The notes: generated by a model from the sequence alone, not told the origin. Positions 24,501-37,989 are shown, counted from the stretch's first letter. The stretch: 64,000 bases of DNA from Cladorhizidae sp. MBARI D1340-BT2 (GCA_028752905.1 JAQNBH010000003.1:32159222-32223221); one strand, 5' to 3'. Translations and numbers: made by a program.

Positions 24501-27500
24501 CCGTACAGACCTACTCTCTCACTGGTGCCATGAGCTAACTCAGACGCAACCACATGTCTCCCGTACAGACCTACTCTCTCACTGGTGCCATGAGTTAACT
24601 CAGAGGCAATCACATGTCTCCCGTACAGATCTACTCTCTCACTGGTTCCATGAGCTAACTCAGAGGCAACCACATGTCTCCCGTACAGACCTACTCTCTC
24701 ACTGGTGCCATGAGCTAATTCAGAGGCAACCACATGTCTCCCATACAGACCTACTCTCTCACTGGTGCCATGAGCTAACTCAGAGGCAACCACATGTATC
24801 CAGTACAGACCTACTCTCTCACTGGTGCCATGAGCTAACTCAGAGGCAACCACATGTCTCCCATACAGACCTACTCTCTCACTGGTGCCATGAGCTAACT
24901 CAGAGGCAACCACATGTCTCCTTTACAGACCTACTCTCTCACTGGTGCCATGAGCTAACTCAGAGGCAACCACATATCTCCCGTACAGACCTACTCTCTC
25001 ACTGGTGCCATGAGCTAACTCAGAGGCAACCACATGTCTCCCGTACAGACATACTCTCTCACTGGTGCCATGAGCTAACTCAGAGGCAACCACATGTCTC
25101 CCGTACAGATCTACTCTCTCACTGGTGCCATGAGCTAACTCAGAGGCAACCACATGTCTCCCGTACAGACCTACTCTATCACTGGTGCCATGAGCTAACT
25201 CAGAGGCAACCACATGTCTCCCGTACAGACCTACTCTCTCACTGGTGCCATTAGCTAACTCAGAGGCAATCACATGTCTCCCGTACAGATCTACTCTCTC
25301 ACTGGTTCCATGAGCTAACTCAGAGGCAACAACATGTCTCAACCACATGTCTCCCGTACAGACCTACTCTCTCACTGGTGCCATGAGCTAATTCAGAGGC
25401 AACCACATGTCTCCCGTACAGACCTACTCTCTCACTGGTGCCATGAGCTAACTCAGAGGCAACCACATGTCTCCCGTACAGACCTACTCTCTCACTGGTG
25501 CCATGAGCTAACTCAGAGGCAACCACATGTCTCCCGTACAGACCTACTGTCTCAGTGGTGTCATGAGCTAACTCAGAGGCAACCACATGTCTTCAGTACA
25601 GACCTACTCTCTCACTGGTGCCATGAGCTAACTCAGAGGCAACCACATGTCTCCCGTACAGACCTACTCTCTCACTGGTGCCATGAGCTAACTCAGAGTC
25701 AACCACATGTCTCCCGTACAGACCTTCTCTCTCACTGGTGCCATGAGCTAACTCAGAGGCAACCACATGTCTCCCGTACAGACCTACTCTCTCACTGGTG
25801 CCATGAGCTAACTCAGAGGCAACCACATGTCTCCCGTACAGACCTACTCTCTCACTGGTGCCATGAGCTAACTCAGAGGCAACCACATGTCTCCCGTACA
25901 TACCTACTCTCTCACTGGTGCCATGAGCTAACTCAGAGGCAACCACATGTCTCCCGTACATACCTACTCTGTCACTCGTGCCATGAGCTAACTCAGAGGC
26001 AACAACATGTCTCCCGTACAGACCTACTCTCTCACTGGTGCCATGAGCTAACTCAGCGGCAACCACATGTCTCCCGTACAGACCTACTCTCTCACTGGTG
26101 CCATGAGCTAACTCAGAAGCAACCACATGTCTCCCGTACAGACCTACTCTCTCACTGGTGCCATGAGCTAACTCAGAGGCAACTACATGTCTCCCGTACA
26201 GACCTACTCTCTCACTGGTGCCATGAGCTAACTCAGCGGCAACCACATGTCTCCCGTACAGACCTACTCTCTCACTGGTGTCATGAGCTAACTCAGAGGC
26301 AACCACATGTCTCCCGTAAAGACCTACTCTCTCAGTGGTGCCATGAGCTAACTCAGAGGCAACCACATGTCTCCCGTACAGACCTACTCTATCACTGGTG
26401 CCATGAGCTAACTCAGAGGCAACCACATGTCTCCTGTACAGACCTACTCTCTCAATGGTGCCATGAGCTAACTCAGAGGCAACCACATGTCTCCCGTACA
26501 GACCTACTCTCTCACTGGTGCCATGAGCTAACTCAGAGGCAACCACATGTCTCCCGTACAGACCTACTCTCTCACTGGTGCCATGAGCTAACTCAGAGGC
26601 AACCACATATCTCCCGTACAGACCTACTCTCTCACTGGTGCCATGAGCTAACTCAGAGGCAACCACATGTCTCCCGTACAGACATACTCTCTCACTGGTG
26701 CCATGAGCTAACTCAGAGGCAACCACATGTCTCCCGTACAGACATACTCTCTCACTGGTGCCATGAGCTAACTCAGAGGCAACCACATGTCTCCCGTACA
26801 GACCTACTCTATCACTGGTGCCATGAGCTAACTCAGAGGCAACCACATGTCTCCCGTACAGACCTACTCTCTCACTGGTGCCATGAGCTAACTCAGAGGC
26901 AACCACATGTCTCCCGTACAGATCTACTCTCTCACTGGTTCCATGAGCTAACTCAGAGGCAACCACATGTCTCCCGTACAGACCTACTCTCTCACTGGTG
27001 CCATGAGCTAATTCAGAGGCAACCACATGTCTCCCGTACAGACCTACTCTCTCACTGGTGTCATGAGCTAACTCAGAGGCAACCACATGTCTCCCGTACA
27101 GACCTACTCTCTCACTGGTGCCATGAGCTAACTCAGAGGCAACCACATGTCTCCCGTACAGACCTACTCTCTCACTGGTGCCATGAGCTAACTCAGAGTC
27201 AACCACATGTCTCCCGTACAAACCTACTCTCTCACTGGTGCCATGAGCTAACTCAGAGGCAACCACATGTCTCCCGTACAGACCTACTCTCTCACTGGTG
27301 CCATGAGCTAACTCAGAGGCAAACACATGTCTCCCGTACAGACCTACTCTCTCACTGGTGCCATGAGCTAACTCAGAGGCAACCACATGTCTCCCGTACA
27401 TACCTACTCTCTCACTGGTGCCATGAGCTAACTCAGAGGCAACCACATGTCTCCCGTACATACCTACTCTGTCACTCGTGCCATGAGCTAACTCAGAGGC

Positions 27501-30345
27501 AACAACATGTCTCCCGTACAGACCTACTCTCTCACTGGTGCCATGAGCTAACTCAGCGGCAACCACATGTCTCCAGTACAGACCTACTCTCTCACTGGTG
27601 CCATGAGCTAACTCAGAAGCAACCACATGTCTCCCGTACAGACCTACTCTCTCACTGGTGCCATGAGCTAACTCAGAGGCAACTACATGTCTCCCATACA
27701 GACCTACTCTCTCACTGGTGCCATGAGCTAACTCAGAGGCAACCACATGTCTCTCGTACAGACCTACTCTCTCACTGGTGCCATGAGCTAACTCAGAGGC
27801 AACCACATGTCTCCCGTACAGACCTACTCTCTCACTGGTGCCATGAGCTAACTCAGAGGCAACCACATGTCTCCCGTACAGACCTACTCTCTCACTGGTG
27901 CCATGAGCTAACTCAGAGGCAACCACATGTCTCCCGTACAGACCTACTCTCTCACTGGTGCCATGAGCTAACTCAGAGGCAACCACATGTCTCCCATACA
28001 GACCTACTCTCTCACTGGTGCCATGAGCTAACTAAGAGGCAACCACATGTCTCCCTTACAGACCTACTCTCTCACTGGTGCCATGAGCTAACTCAGAGGC
28101 AACCACATGTCTCCTGTACAGACCTACTCTCTCACTGGTGCCATGAGCTAACTCAGAGGCAACACATGTCTCCCGTACAGACCTACACTCTCACTGCTGC
28201 CATGAGCTAACTCAGAGGCAACCACATGTCTCCCGTACAGACCTACACTATCACTGCTGCCATGAGCTAACTCAGAGGCAACCACATGTCTCCCGTACAG
28301 ACCTACTCTCTCACTGGTGCCATGAGCTAACTCAGAGGCAACCACATGTCTCCCGTACAGACCTACTCTCTCACTGGTGCCATGAGCTAACTCAGAGGCA
28401 ACCACATGTATCCAGTACAGACCTACTCTCTCACTGGTGCCATGAGCTAACTCAGAGGCAACCACATGTCTCCCATACAGACCTACTCTCTCACTGGTGC
28501 CATGAGCTAACTCAGAGGCAACCACATGTCTCCTTTACAGACCTACTCTCTCACTGGTGCCATGAGCTAACTCAGAGGCAACCACATATCTCCCGTACAG
28601 ACCTACTCTCTCACTGGTGCCATGAGCTAACTCAGAGGCAACCACATGTCTCCCGTACAGACATACTCTCTCACTGGTGCCATGAGCTAACTCAGAGGCA
28701 ACCACATGTCTCCCGTACAGACCTACTCTATCACTGGTGCCATGAGCTAACTCAGAGGCAACCACATGTCTCCCGTACAGACCTACTCTCTCACTGGTGC
28801 CATGAGCTAACTCAGAGGCAACCACATGTCTCCCGTACAGATCTACTTTCTCACTGGTTCCATGAGCTAACTCAGAGGCAACCACATGTCTCCCGTACAG
28901 ACCTACTCTCTCACTGGTGCCATGAGCTAATTCAGAGGCAACCACATGTCTCCCGTACAGACCTACTCTCTCACTGGTGCCATGAGCTAACTCAGAGGCA
29001 ACCACATGTCTCCGGTACAGACCTACTCTCTCACTGGTGCCATGAGCTAACTCAGAGGCAACCACATGTCTCCCGTACAGACCTACTCTCTCAGTGGTGT
29101 CATGAGCTAACTCAGAGGCAACCACATGTCTCCAGTACAGACCTACTCTCTCACTGGTGCCATGAGCTAACTCAGAGGCAACCACATGTCTCCCGTACAG
29201 ACCTACTCTCTCACTGGTGCCATGAGCTAACTCAGAGTCAACCACATGTCTCCCGTACAAACCTACTCTCTCACTGGTGCCATGAGCTAACTCAGAGGCA
29301 ACCACATGTCTCCCGTACAGACCTACTCTCTCACTGGTGCCATGAGCTAACTCAGAGGCAACCACATGTCTCCCGTACAGACCTACTCTCTCACTGGTGC
29401 CATGAGCTAACTCAGAGGCAACCACATGTCTCCCGTACATACCTACTATCTCACTGGTGCCATGAGCTAACTCAGAGGCAACCATATGTCTCCCGTACAT
29501 ACCTACTCTGTCACTCGTGCCATGAGCTAACTCAGAGGCAACAACATGTCTCCCGTACAGACCTACTCTCTCACTGGTGCCATGAGCTAACTCAGCGGCA
29601 ACCACATGTCTCCCGTACAGACCTACTCTCTCACTGGTGCCATGAGCTAACTCAGAAGCAACCACATGTCTCCCGTACAGACCTACTCTCTCACTGGTGC
29701 CATGAACTAACTCAGAGGCAACTACATGTCTCCCGTACAGACCTACTCTCTCACTGGTGCCATGAGCTAACTCAGAGGCAACCACATGTCTCCCGTACAG
29801 ACCTACTCTCTCACTGGTGCCATGAGCTAACTCAGAGGCAACCACATGTCTCCCGTACAGACCTACTCTCTCACTGGTGCCATGAGCTAACTCAGAGGCA
29901 ACCACATGTCTCCCGTACAGACCTACTCTCTCACTGGTGCCATGAGCTAACTCAGAGGCAACCACATGTCTCCCGTACAGACCTACTCTCTCACTGGTGC
30001 CATGAGCTAACTCAGAGGCAACCACATGTCTCCCGTGCAGACCTACTCTCTTACTGGTGCCATGAGCTAACTCAGAGGCAACCACATGTCTCCCTTACAG
30101 ACCTACTCTCTCACTGGTGCCATGAGCTAACTCAGAGGCAACCACATGTCTCCTGTACAGACCTACTCTCTCACTGGTGCCATGAGCTAACTCAGAGGCA
30201 ACACATGTCTCCCGTACAGACCTACACTCTCACTGCTGCCATGAGCTAACTCAGAGGCAACCACATGTCTCCCGTACAGACCTACTCTCTCACTGGTGCC
30301 ATGAGCTAACTCAGAGGCAACCACATGTCTCCCATACAGATCTAC
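18530..30345. repeat. 60-bp minisatellite, about 195 copies, with higher-order structure
   Basis: Unit contains GCCATGAGCTAACTCAGAGG, CAACCACATGTCTCCCGTAC and AGACCTACTCTCTCACTGGT, 60 bp in all. Point variants are shared between distant units. A 13-bp duplication (CAACCACATGTCT) marks block starts near 18868, 20501, 22984 and 25334. Block spacings of 1633, 2483 and 2350 bp equal 27, 41 and 39 units plus multiples of this 13-bp duplication and a shared 3-bp deletion (21008 and 23491). So the array grew by copying blocks of about 2.4 kb. Units are free of stops in one frame on each strand, giving periodic 20-residue open frames of up to 958 codons (+) and 797 codons (-). No initiation context, splice sites or flanking non-repeat coding sequence support a gene. 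Confidence 0.97.
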
Positions 30346-30618
30346 TGTCCCACTAGTGACCTGAAAATAAGGCAACATAAATAAATAATTTATAAGCTGA
30401 TGTCCAAGTAGCAGATGACATAACTGAGTGTGTGTTAATGGTCTGTATTCGTGCAGCAGGACATTGTCTTGTCTTGAGTGAGTGAGGCACCTTAACAAGG
30501 TACAGGGGTCAGGGTTTGAGCTGGAGATAACAAATAAAAATTAGAGATGGGAGAGGGAGGGGTATCCTTTTTGCCATCCCCCCCAATATAAATCTCTGGG
30601 GGGTTAAACAGGGGCGAG
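30346..30618. other. Spacer, no gene seen
   Basis: Junction between the 60-bp array and duplication copy 2. No coding motif. Confidence 0.5.
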
Positions 30619-31754
30619 TTGGCTGATAGCTACAACTCTGCGAGGCACAGTTGACGTGATATCAGAAACTCAGCCCCTCTAGGTCCTCCCCTCCCCCTCT
30701 CTCATGCACACTCAGCATATTCACAAGATAACAATGCTTCATTAAATAATACATCTGTAGACCACACACATCTGTTGACCCTTTACCAACTGAAACATCA
30801 TCCAGTTCATGCCTTTCATGGGGAGGGAAAACCCCATTTCCACCTAAGGATTACTGTACTTACTGTGAGCTACACGCTCACAAAGTTGGTAAAGGGTTCA
30901 CTCACGAGAAATAGAATACCTGCATTTCATGAGGAACACATATCCACATGTGAACACACCCTCTCAGCATGGCTCTAGAGATATCACTCCTAGTATTGTT
31001 GTGAATTGTGCTGGACCGTTAGCTAGCTAGTGATTTCTATTCCCATGCCCTGTCTCCCTACTTGAATAAGGCTAAAAGGACAACTTGCATCCAGCACCTG
31101 CAACTATGCCATGAATCACTCCACCTCATAGCAATAGTAGAGCACAGACTGAAGACATCTTCCTGAGAACATGACCAGCTAATATGCCCAGACTTCAGCA
31201 CCTCCCACACAAAATACACCTGCTGATTATGAGTCTCTGGCAAGCACTGCAGTTGCTCGCCAGAGACACCATCCCAAATTACCTTTATACAATGGGTGTG
31301 GTCTCTTCAAACCACACCCTTACTCCGGCAAAAATTGATATCGCTCATTTCCCCCCCATAGAACAAACTGAAAAGAGGTGTGGTTATCAGACACAGCTGA
31401 TATGCCTAGACTTCAGCACCTCCCACAACAAAGCATATTAGACACACATGCGTAATTAGCAAGTGCATTACAAAACCACGACTCTTTCCCCACAATAATT
31501 ATTACAGACATATTGCCTCAAGGAAACTATCCAATAGCAACATTAATTGGAAAGGCAGTATAATAGTGGTGCTCATTATAAAGAGTCTTATAAGTGGGTG
31601 TGGTCTACTAACACTTTTCTGTCTTGTTTCTATTCCATAGTCAAGCAGCCGCTTACAAGAAGTTACTCAGTGTAACTCCAGAACTACCCAATCATAGATG
31701 TCACACTTTACCATATTTATTACTAAAGGAGACACATGTCCCTATGCATAATTA

Positions 31755-32245
31755 TGCTCACACACACACACACACACACACATAGATACTTGCATCATAT
31801 GTCCCTATGTATTTAATATACACACACATAGGTACATGCACCTATGTATTTAATATACACACACATAGATACATGCATCATATGTCCCTATGTATTTAAT
31901 ATACACACACATAGATACATGCATCATATGTCCCTATGTATTTAATATACACACACATAGATACATGCATCATATGTCCCTATGTATTTAATATACACAC
32001 ATAGGTACATGCACCTATGTATTTAATATACACACACATAGATACATGCATCATATGTCCCTATGTATTTAATATACACACACATAGATACATGCATCAT
32101 ATGTCCCTATGTATTTAATATACACACACATAGATACATGCATCATATGTCCCTATGTATTTAATATACACACACATAGATACATGCATCATATGTCCCT
32201 AGATGTATTTAATACCCACACACACATAGATACATGCATCATAAT
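31755..32245. repeat. Imperfect tandem repeat with CA tracts (copy 2)
   Basis: Same repeat family as 1747-2095 but with about nine to ten units and a CACCTATG variant that appears twice (near 31838 and 32009). Confidence 0.85.
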
Positions 32246-32324
32246 CAGTTATCTAGTGTTGCTGAAGGTATGTTATCAACTATTGTCATACGTAAGCGTA
32301 ACCTTCTGAGGAAAATTTCTGATA

Positions 32325-32345
32325 ACTATAATAATAATAATAATA

Positions 32346-32387
<42 letters not shown>

Positions 32388-32445
32388 TAATAATAACAAC
32401 AATAGTAATAATAATAACAACAATAATAATAGTATTATTATATCT
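32325..32445. repeat. AAT microsatellite (copy 2)
   Basis: Shorter counterpart of the microsatellite at 2168-2385. Confidence 0.9.
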
Positions 32446-33684
32446 AATTATTGGAGGTGTGGTCCCTATATTGGTGTTACTCTCGTGTTAAAGTGGCAGA
32501 CAAGCAGATGCCTCAGGCATTATAAAATGCTGGTATTATTAATGGCTGAGGTGCAGTAGGTGTGGCTGGGGGAGGAAGAGGAAAGGTGCGGGGAAGAACA
32601 CTTTTTCGGCTTCCCTTTTCTTTAGGTTGGCCAAAGAGGACTGGAGAGCTAAAAATGGCCGAACACAAAGTTAGTGACTGCCAGTGAGTTTTACTCGTAT
32701 TGGACCTTGAAAATATATTATTTATTTATTTATCATTTTTGTAGTCTGCATTTTGAAATACTGGCAGAGTGCACCATGTGCTCCAATAATGATCTACTTG
32801 AATAGAAGAACACACAATTATAAGAGCAACAACTTCTCAAATTTCAGTTGTTGTACTTCCTTCCCTAAACTTTTGCTCCACAAAGACAACACAGTGGGAG
32901 GAGCAGAATTCAGAGACACCTATGATCCTTGGAAGAAATCTTATAATGGGAAATATAACAAAACATGGGCACATTAAGCTGCAATGACCTTTAAACCTTC
33001 GTGCTTATAATCGACTTGAAATTGTAAGTAGGTTATTAAAATGATATTATGTCAACTGAGAGTTCATTGAGAACCTATGACTATTGCAACCAAGCTACCT
33101 GGCTATACTAAGTCAACCATATATACTAAGTCAATATATACCAAGTCAACCATATATATCATATTAGAATGACCTTCTAATGACCTTCTCACCAGAGGTT
33201 AAATTTCAAGTTGATTTATTGTATCGTGATGTCAACTGAGAGTTGGTTCATGGATCATATCTTACCTGTAACTTCTGGATGCACACTCCCTTAGCTTGCA
33301 ATTGCTGGGGTTCAGCAACTATACGAGACTCCCGATTATGCTGCGACGATTTTAGGGTGACTAATTATCTGTGACAAGACCCACCGATTCACTGCGCCTT
33401 AATTATAGTTAGCAGTTTCTTGTTGTTCTTTAGGATTGGAGCTCCAGGAAGCTTTATATTTTTCTCAGCCAAGTTTGGTGGCAGGGCATAAACAGAAGAG
33501 GCTGGAAAATCTTTCCTGGCATCCTTGATTGTAGATTTTTAAACCTCCCAGTCTCTGGACATTATTCTCATCACTATGAATGCAGCAAAGGAAGTCTTGC
33601 ATGAGCTTCATGTATTAAGAGCCTTGGTAGAAGATCAGCTACAACCACTTTCAAATATGTGCTAACATTTGCACATGATAAATG

Positions 33685-34290
33685 CAGTGTTGCCATATTT
33701 TTTGGTAATTTCCAAATTACTCGCCCAATTTTTGGGGCAACAAAAAATCCAAACAAAATCCAAACAACAATTTCATGAGAAATAACATACTAAAGTGTCT
33801 TCATAGCATTTTACATGTCTTTAATAGTTCAGTGTTCGGTTTAAATTCTTCTTCTGGTAACCTTGAAGTATATACTGGGTTATGAAGATGCCATAGCTAA
33901 CTCTCTCTGAGTCTCTGACACTCACTGTGAAAGATTCTAACTCTTGCACAAATCAGGTTAAATACCCAACCAGATAGCTCATGCATGAGCATGCACATAG
34001 ATCAAAGGGTTCTGGCTCTGCACAGAACAGGTGACCATATAATAACACAGGACTGGCAGGAATATTCCTGAGACCAAGTGACCACATGAATATTCCTGCA
34101 CAGACCAGGTGACCACAAAATGACCACACTCAGCTAATACCACAGAGAGTGGTTTTGAAATAGGCTGCACATGGTCATGAAATTAATGTCAAACAATAAA
34201 TCCAAACATTTATTGATAAAATCCTAACAGAAAATCTACGGGTCAAAAATCCAAACAGTTTGGATAAAATCCAACACTATGGCAACACTG
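33685..34290 (-). mobile_element. hAT-type transposon remnant (copy 2)
   Basis: Starts CAGTGTTGCCATA and ends TATGGCAACACTG, so its inverted termini are better preserved than in copy 1. The transposase region present at 3997-4664 of copy 1 is missing, leaving 606 bp. The same flanking ATAAATGC / GTAAATGG pair shows the insertion predates the segmental duplication. Confidence 0.75.
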
Positions 34291-34564
34291 TAAATGGAGT
34301 ACATATATAAATAAGGTTACAGAGTATTAAGCTGTAGCACAGTGCAACCACTGTTAGCTGAATAGGGGAATTTTATAGTTAGGCCACCCTGGTCCCCAGC
34401 TGGCTACATCAGGAGCTTCTCCATTGCCAGCAGAGCATATGCTAATGCACCTTCTGTATCTAAACTTTTCTCTCCACAGAGCGAGCCTTTCATGAAAGCA
34501 ACTGACCATTCACTTCTTTTTGAGAAAGCATGACCAGCTCAGCTAGGCCCAGTCACACACACGT

Positions 34565-35771
34565 TAGACCTGCCAACCCCAGAGTCATGAAAATCTGGAG
34601 ATACCCCAAAAAATCCTCAAAAAATCTGGAGATTTGGTATAAAATCTGGTTATCATTTGCATCAAGTCATAACATAAGCATGCTAAGCATACTAAATTAA
34701 TTTCCCCCCATTCCCCCCCCCCCCCCCCCCCAAATAACACACTGCTTATCAGTTGAATGATTATGAATTATAGCAAGAAGTTGCCCCTTTTACATGGTCT
34801 AAAATGTTCTCATCAGGCACCCAGCGGAACAGGGAACTTCAGATTCAGGGAATGCTAGCTTCATGGCTAGAATGCTTGACAAAGTGCCATCGAGCTTCAT
34901 TGCCGAGCGTCCGTCTTATTCTTTCCGACAATGCTCAAGAGTCATTCCTCTTCAGCATTACTCTGAGGGAGGACAACAACTACCTCAGCGACACGAAATA
35001 GGTATTTGAAACACTGACAAGGTAGTTCGGATAAGCAAAAAGTTCGGATATGCAAAAAAAAAACACACACAAATATTAATCATAGAATGCAATTAAAATG
35101 CTGAATCACTTTGGAACTATTTTCAATATACTTTTAATCTGCAGGTCCTTTGGTTAATAAGAAGCTCACTTCCTGATACTAGAAGGATTTAGGTCCTCAG
35201 TAACTGGCATGCTGTTTTACATAATTATATATATATACATATTTTTATTTTCATAATGTTGTATTTTCTCTGAGCAAATAGTCCACCGACTGCAGTGCCT
35301 TGGGGCTTACCCACTTTTTCTGAACGAACCACAGATATAAAGCATTTTCTAGTTGTTCGTCTTTAGCAAGGCGCATGACTTTGCGAGTTCCCCGACAGTC
35401 AAGGTTGTCCGCGAACTCTCGAAGTTTGGCGTCGTTCTTGTTATTGTCTACTTCTCTACGCCTTACTCTTCCGCTAGTCCGGCTTGATTGGCTCCATTTG
35501 ATATCTTGCTTAGCATGGCTATCTTTGACTCGATAGACAAAACTACTCTCTTCCTTTTGCTGGCACGTGAAACTTACGTAAACGATTTGGCAGATCGACG
35601 ACCATTACCGTGTTTAGAGGTATGTATTATATATTTTTTGAACCTGAACCCTGATCTTTAAAAAAATCAATTCCTCAGAAGTCGGGTGAATTGGATATTC
35701 AATCGGGAGATCTTGAGATTAGTGTTGAAATCGGGTGTCACCCGGCAGCATCGGGTGAGTTGGCAGGTCTG
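34565..35771. mobile_element. Small DNA element with AGACCTGCCAAC inverted ends
   Basis: Left end AGACCTGCCAAC at 34565 and right end GTTGGCAGGTCT at 35760-35771 form 12-bp perfect inverted repeats bounding about 1.2 kb. The left end abuts duplication copy 2 exactly. Inside are a poly-C run (about 34707-34731), an unrecognised 65-codon frame at 34804-35001 (+), a duplicated motif (AGTTCGGATAAGC / AGTTCGGATATGC) near 35023-35054 and a pogo/CENP-B-like fragment on the minus strand. No clear target duplication; superfamily uncertain. Confidence 0.45.
35281..35580 (-). pseudogene. Possible pogo/Tigger transposase fragment (CENP-B-type HTH region)
   Basis: The minus strand is open across this stretch and reads, near its end, RKVMRLAKDEQLENALYLWF followed by VQKKW. 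The pattern (basic residues, then 'ExLxxALxxWFxQKR') is the start of the CENP-B-type helix-turn-helix domain that follows the psq-type domain in pogo/Tigger transposases. Upstream is a Lys/Arg-rich linker (SGRVRRREVDNN). A TTCGGATAAGC motif near 35026 resembles Tigger-type terminal sequence. No DDE core is seen, so this is a fragment. Assignment is by motif recall. Confidence 0.5.
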
Positions 35772-36098
35772 AATTTATTACGATTATTTTATTAATATTG
35801 GTGGTCTTTGTCCTTTCCCTCAGATGGTACGGGTCGTCATCGGTGGGAGTTCCAGGCTTGTTTAGTTTGTCTCCTCTTGCATGGCGGTCCTGAGGGGGCT
35901 TGAGACCTGTATTCTCATGGGAAGAGATGAGTGTGTGTGTCTGGGGTTCCCTTCTGCCCGCCACAGGTGTTTAGTCCGCAGCAGGCAGCTGGTTGGGGGA
36001 GTTGCTATGCCACTATTAGCCGTGAGTTCTTATTAACCTATCCTATGGTGCAGTATATTAGGAGGTGGATTGGGGAAGTTGGGATGGCATTGTAGTGG

Positions 36099-37237
36099 CT
36101 AGGGGTGTGTCTGGTTGTGGGCGTGTATTAGTTGGGGGTCATAGTGGGGATTAACAATGGGGAATCTGTGAGGGGGTGGGGATGATATTTGGGCAGGTTT
36201 TGTGACCGTGCCCGACCCAGCTTTTGCTGCTAGTCTATTTCCCATGGTTCTGCAGGCCGTGTGGGTTGGGTTTACTCTGCCCACGAGCCATGGTACCTGG
36301 GCTGAATTTATCGTGCATTTAATGTGTCTATGATCTAGGTGTGGTCTGTACTTGGAGACCAGGGGGACTGTCTCAGAGGCGTGCATGCTGTGGCTTGCCA
36401 CCTCCGAGTCTATCCCCCCGAGGTATTCTTCTCTCCATGCATATGGGACTAATCTAAAGGTATTATCGATTAGTGTTGTTGGGTATCCTCTCTTGGTGAA
36501 TTGTTTGGCGAGGAAGTACAGTGTCTTGTAGTAAGTGTCACTATCAGAGGAGGCTCTGAGGCATCTTATAGTCTCCCCCTTTAGAATGCCACCAAAGGTG
36601 TGGTTTGGGTGGCAGCTCCTGTAGTGTAGATATTGGAATCTATTTATAGGTTTGAAGTATAATTTAGTGTCTAGTATGTTGGTGTGCATGTATTTGTTGT
36701 TCTTGTGTATTGTGATGTCTAGGAAGTGCACTGTGTGTGTGGATGTCTGGTGTGTGAATTTGATTGTGTTGTACCACTCGTTCAACGCCTCCATGGCCTG
36801 GTGCAATGACTCGGGGCCATATTCCCAGATCATGAAGATGTCGTCTAAGTAGTGCCACCAGACTAGTGGCTGTTTGTCTTTGGGCCGGGACCTCCAGAAT
36901 TTGGTTTCCAGGATTCCCATGAAAATGGTGGTAAAGGTGGGTGCGAACTTTGTCCCCATTGCCGTGCCCCTCTTCTGACGGTACATGTTTCTCGCAAAAG
37001 AGAATATGTTTTGTTCCAGCACAATTTTCATGCACGAGATCAGGCATCTCCCCGGCACCTTGGCCCAGAGTGGGCCGTGGTGCCCGAGGAAAAAGTCCGT
37101 GACCAGTGCTATCCCTTCCCCTTGGGGGATGTTGGTGTACAGTGCCTTTACGTCCATCACAACCAGGATGGCATGTTGTGGGACGTGCACCCCCCCCCCC
37201 CCCCCCCTGAGTTTGTTAAGGAAGTGGCCGGAGTCTC
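36099..37237 (-). pseudogene. Penelope-like element reverse transcriptase, C-terminal two thirds
   Basis: Minus-strand frame with the ordered catalytic motifs of a Penelope-like reverse transcriptase: VVMDVKALYTNIPQGEG (motif A, catalytic Asp), RGTAMGTKFAP (motif B), WHYLDDIFMIW (motif C, the YLDD box), then HFLDITIHKN and a thumb region with CHPNHTFGGILKGETIRCLR. These are characteristic of Penelope-like elements, which copy RNA into DNA at target sites. It ends at a stop at 36099 without a recognisable GIY-YIG endonuclease, so the element is endonuclease-lacking or 3'-truncated. A poly-G (plus-strand poly-C) tract near 37190-37207 falls inside the coding region and probably disturbs the frame. 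The upstream part lies beyond the palindromic insertion at 37242-37985. Confidence 0.85.
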
Positions 37238-37241
37238 TTAA

Positions 37242-37985
37242 GGGGGTAGTCTACCCAAAACTGGAAAAAAACGTCTGTTGACTTTGAATGCCCATAACTT
37301 TTTTTAATAATTGGTTTGTGTAGATAATGTTATGCTCAAATTGTTGCTTGTTCTATGTGCTTTCCAATGATATATAAAATATCTCTAGAGGCATGTTTTG
37401 TCAGAAGATGCATGCAGAAATGCATGCATCTTCAGAAACAGGGACCCTCCTTCTCTTGGCAGACCCCCACTACTCATTTTTAAAAATCAAAAGCTGTAAA
37501 TTGGTTTGTGGCTTGTCAAAGCTAACAGCTGCACTGTGATATCAGTGATTTTACATTGCAATAACTAAAGTGGTTGTTGAATGGCAACGTGCCGTATTTG
37601 ATTACGCGCTAAAATTGTATTTTAGCCGTATCAAATACGGCACGTTGCCATTCAACAACCACTTTAGTTATTGCAATGTAAAATCACTGATATCACAGCT
37701 GTTAGCTTTGACAAGCCACAAACCAATTTACAGCTTTTGATTTTTAAAAATGAGTAGTGGGGGTCTGCCAAGAGAAGGAGGGTCCCTGTTTCTGAAGATG
37801 CATGCAGAAATGCATGCATCTTCTGACAAAACATGCCTCTAGAGATATTTTATATATCATTGGAAAGCACATAGAACAAGCAACAATTTGAGCATAACAT
37901 TATCTACACAAACCAATTATTAAAAAAAGTTATGGGCATTCAAAGTCAACAGACGTTTTTTCCCAGTTTTGGGTAGACTACCCCC
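37242..37985. mobile_element. 744-bp palindromic element between TTAA duplications
   Basis: Starts GGGGGTAGTCTACCC and ends GGGTAGACTACCCCC. The two arms, about 350 bp each, are almost perfect reverse complements around a short loop near 37600-37625. TTAA occurs directly on both sides (37238-37241 and 37986-37989). TTAA target duplication is the signature of piggyBac-like (or Kolobok-like) transposition, so this is a foldback MITE. Removing it together with one TTAA rejoins the Penelope-like reverse transcriptase in frame, proving it is an insertion. It has no coding capacity. Its transcript would form a very long hairpin. Confidence 0.9.
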
Positions 37986-37989
37986 TTAA

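Larger units (their letters stand above)
30619..34562 (+). repeat. Segmental duplication, copy 2
   Basis: Direct-orientation partner of 613-5477. It lacks about 215 bp, joined at GCAATTGCT|GGGG (near 33306), and about 670 bp of the hAT element (joined at AAATTC|TTCTTC near 33848). Both junctions show short microhomology. It ends precisely where a separate element starting AGACCTGCCAAC begins. Confidence 0.9.

Noticed and set aside
20501..28210. Open frames of 756-958 codons (+) and 797 codons (-) with a 20-residue repeat
   Set aside because: They are entirely made of the 60-bp unit, exist on both strands, start inside the array and end where unit length changes. No non-repeat coding sequence, splice site or promoter is attached.
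34804..35001. 65-codon open frame inside the AGACCTGCCAAC element
   Set aside because: Composition is gene-like but I recognise no family and it is isolated; left as part of the element.
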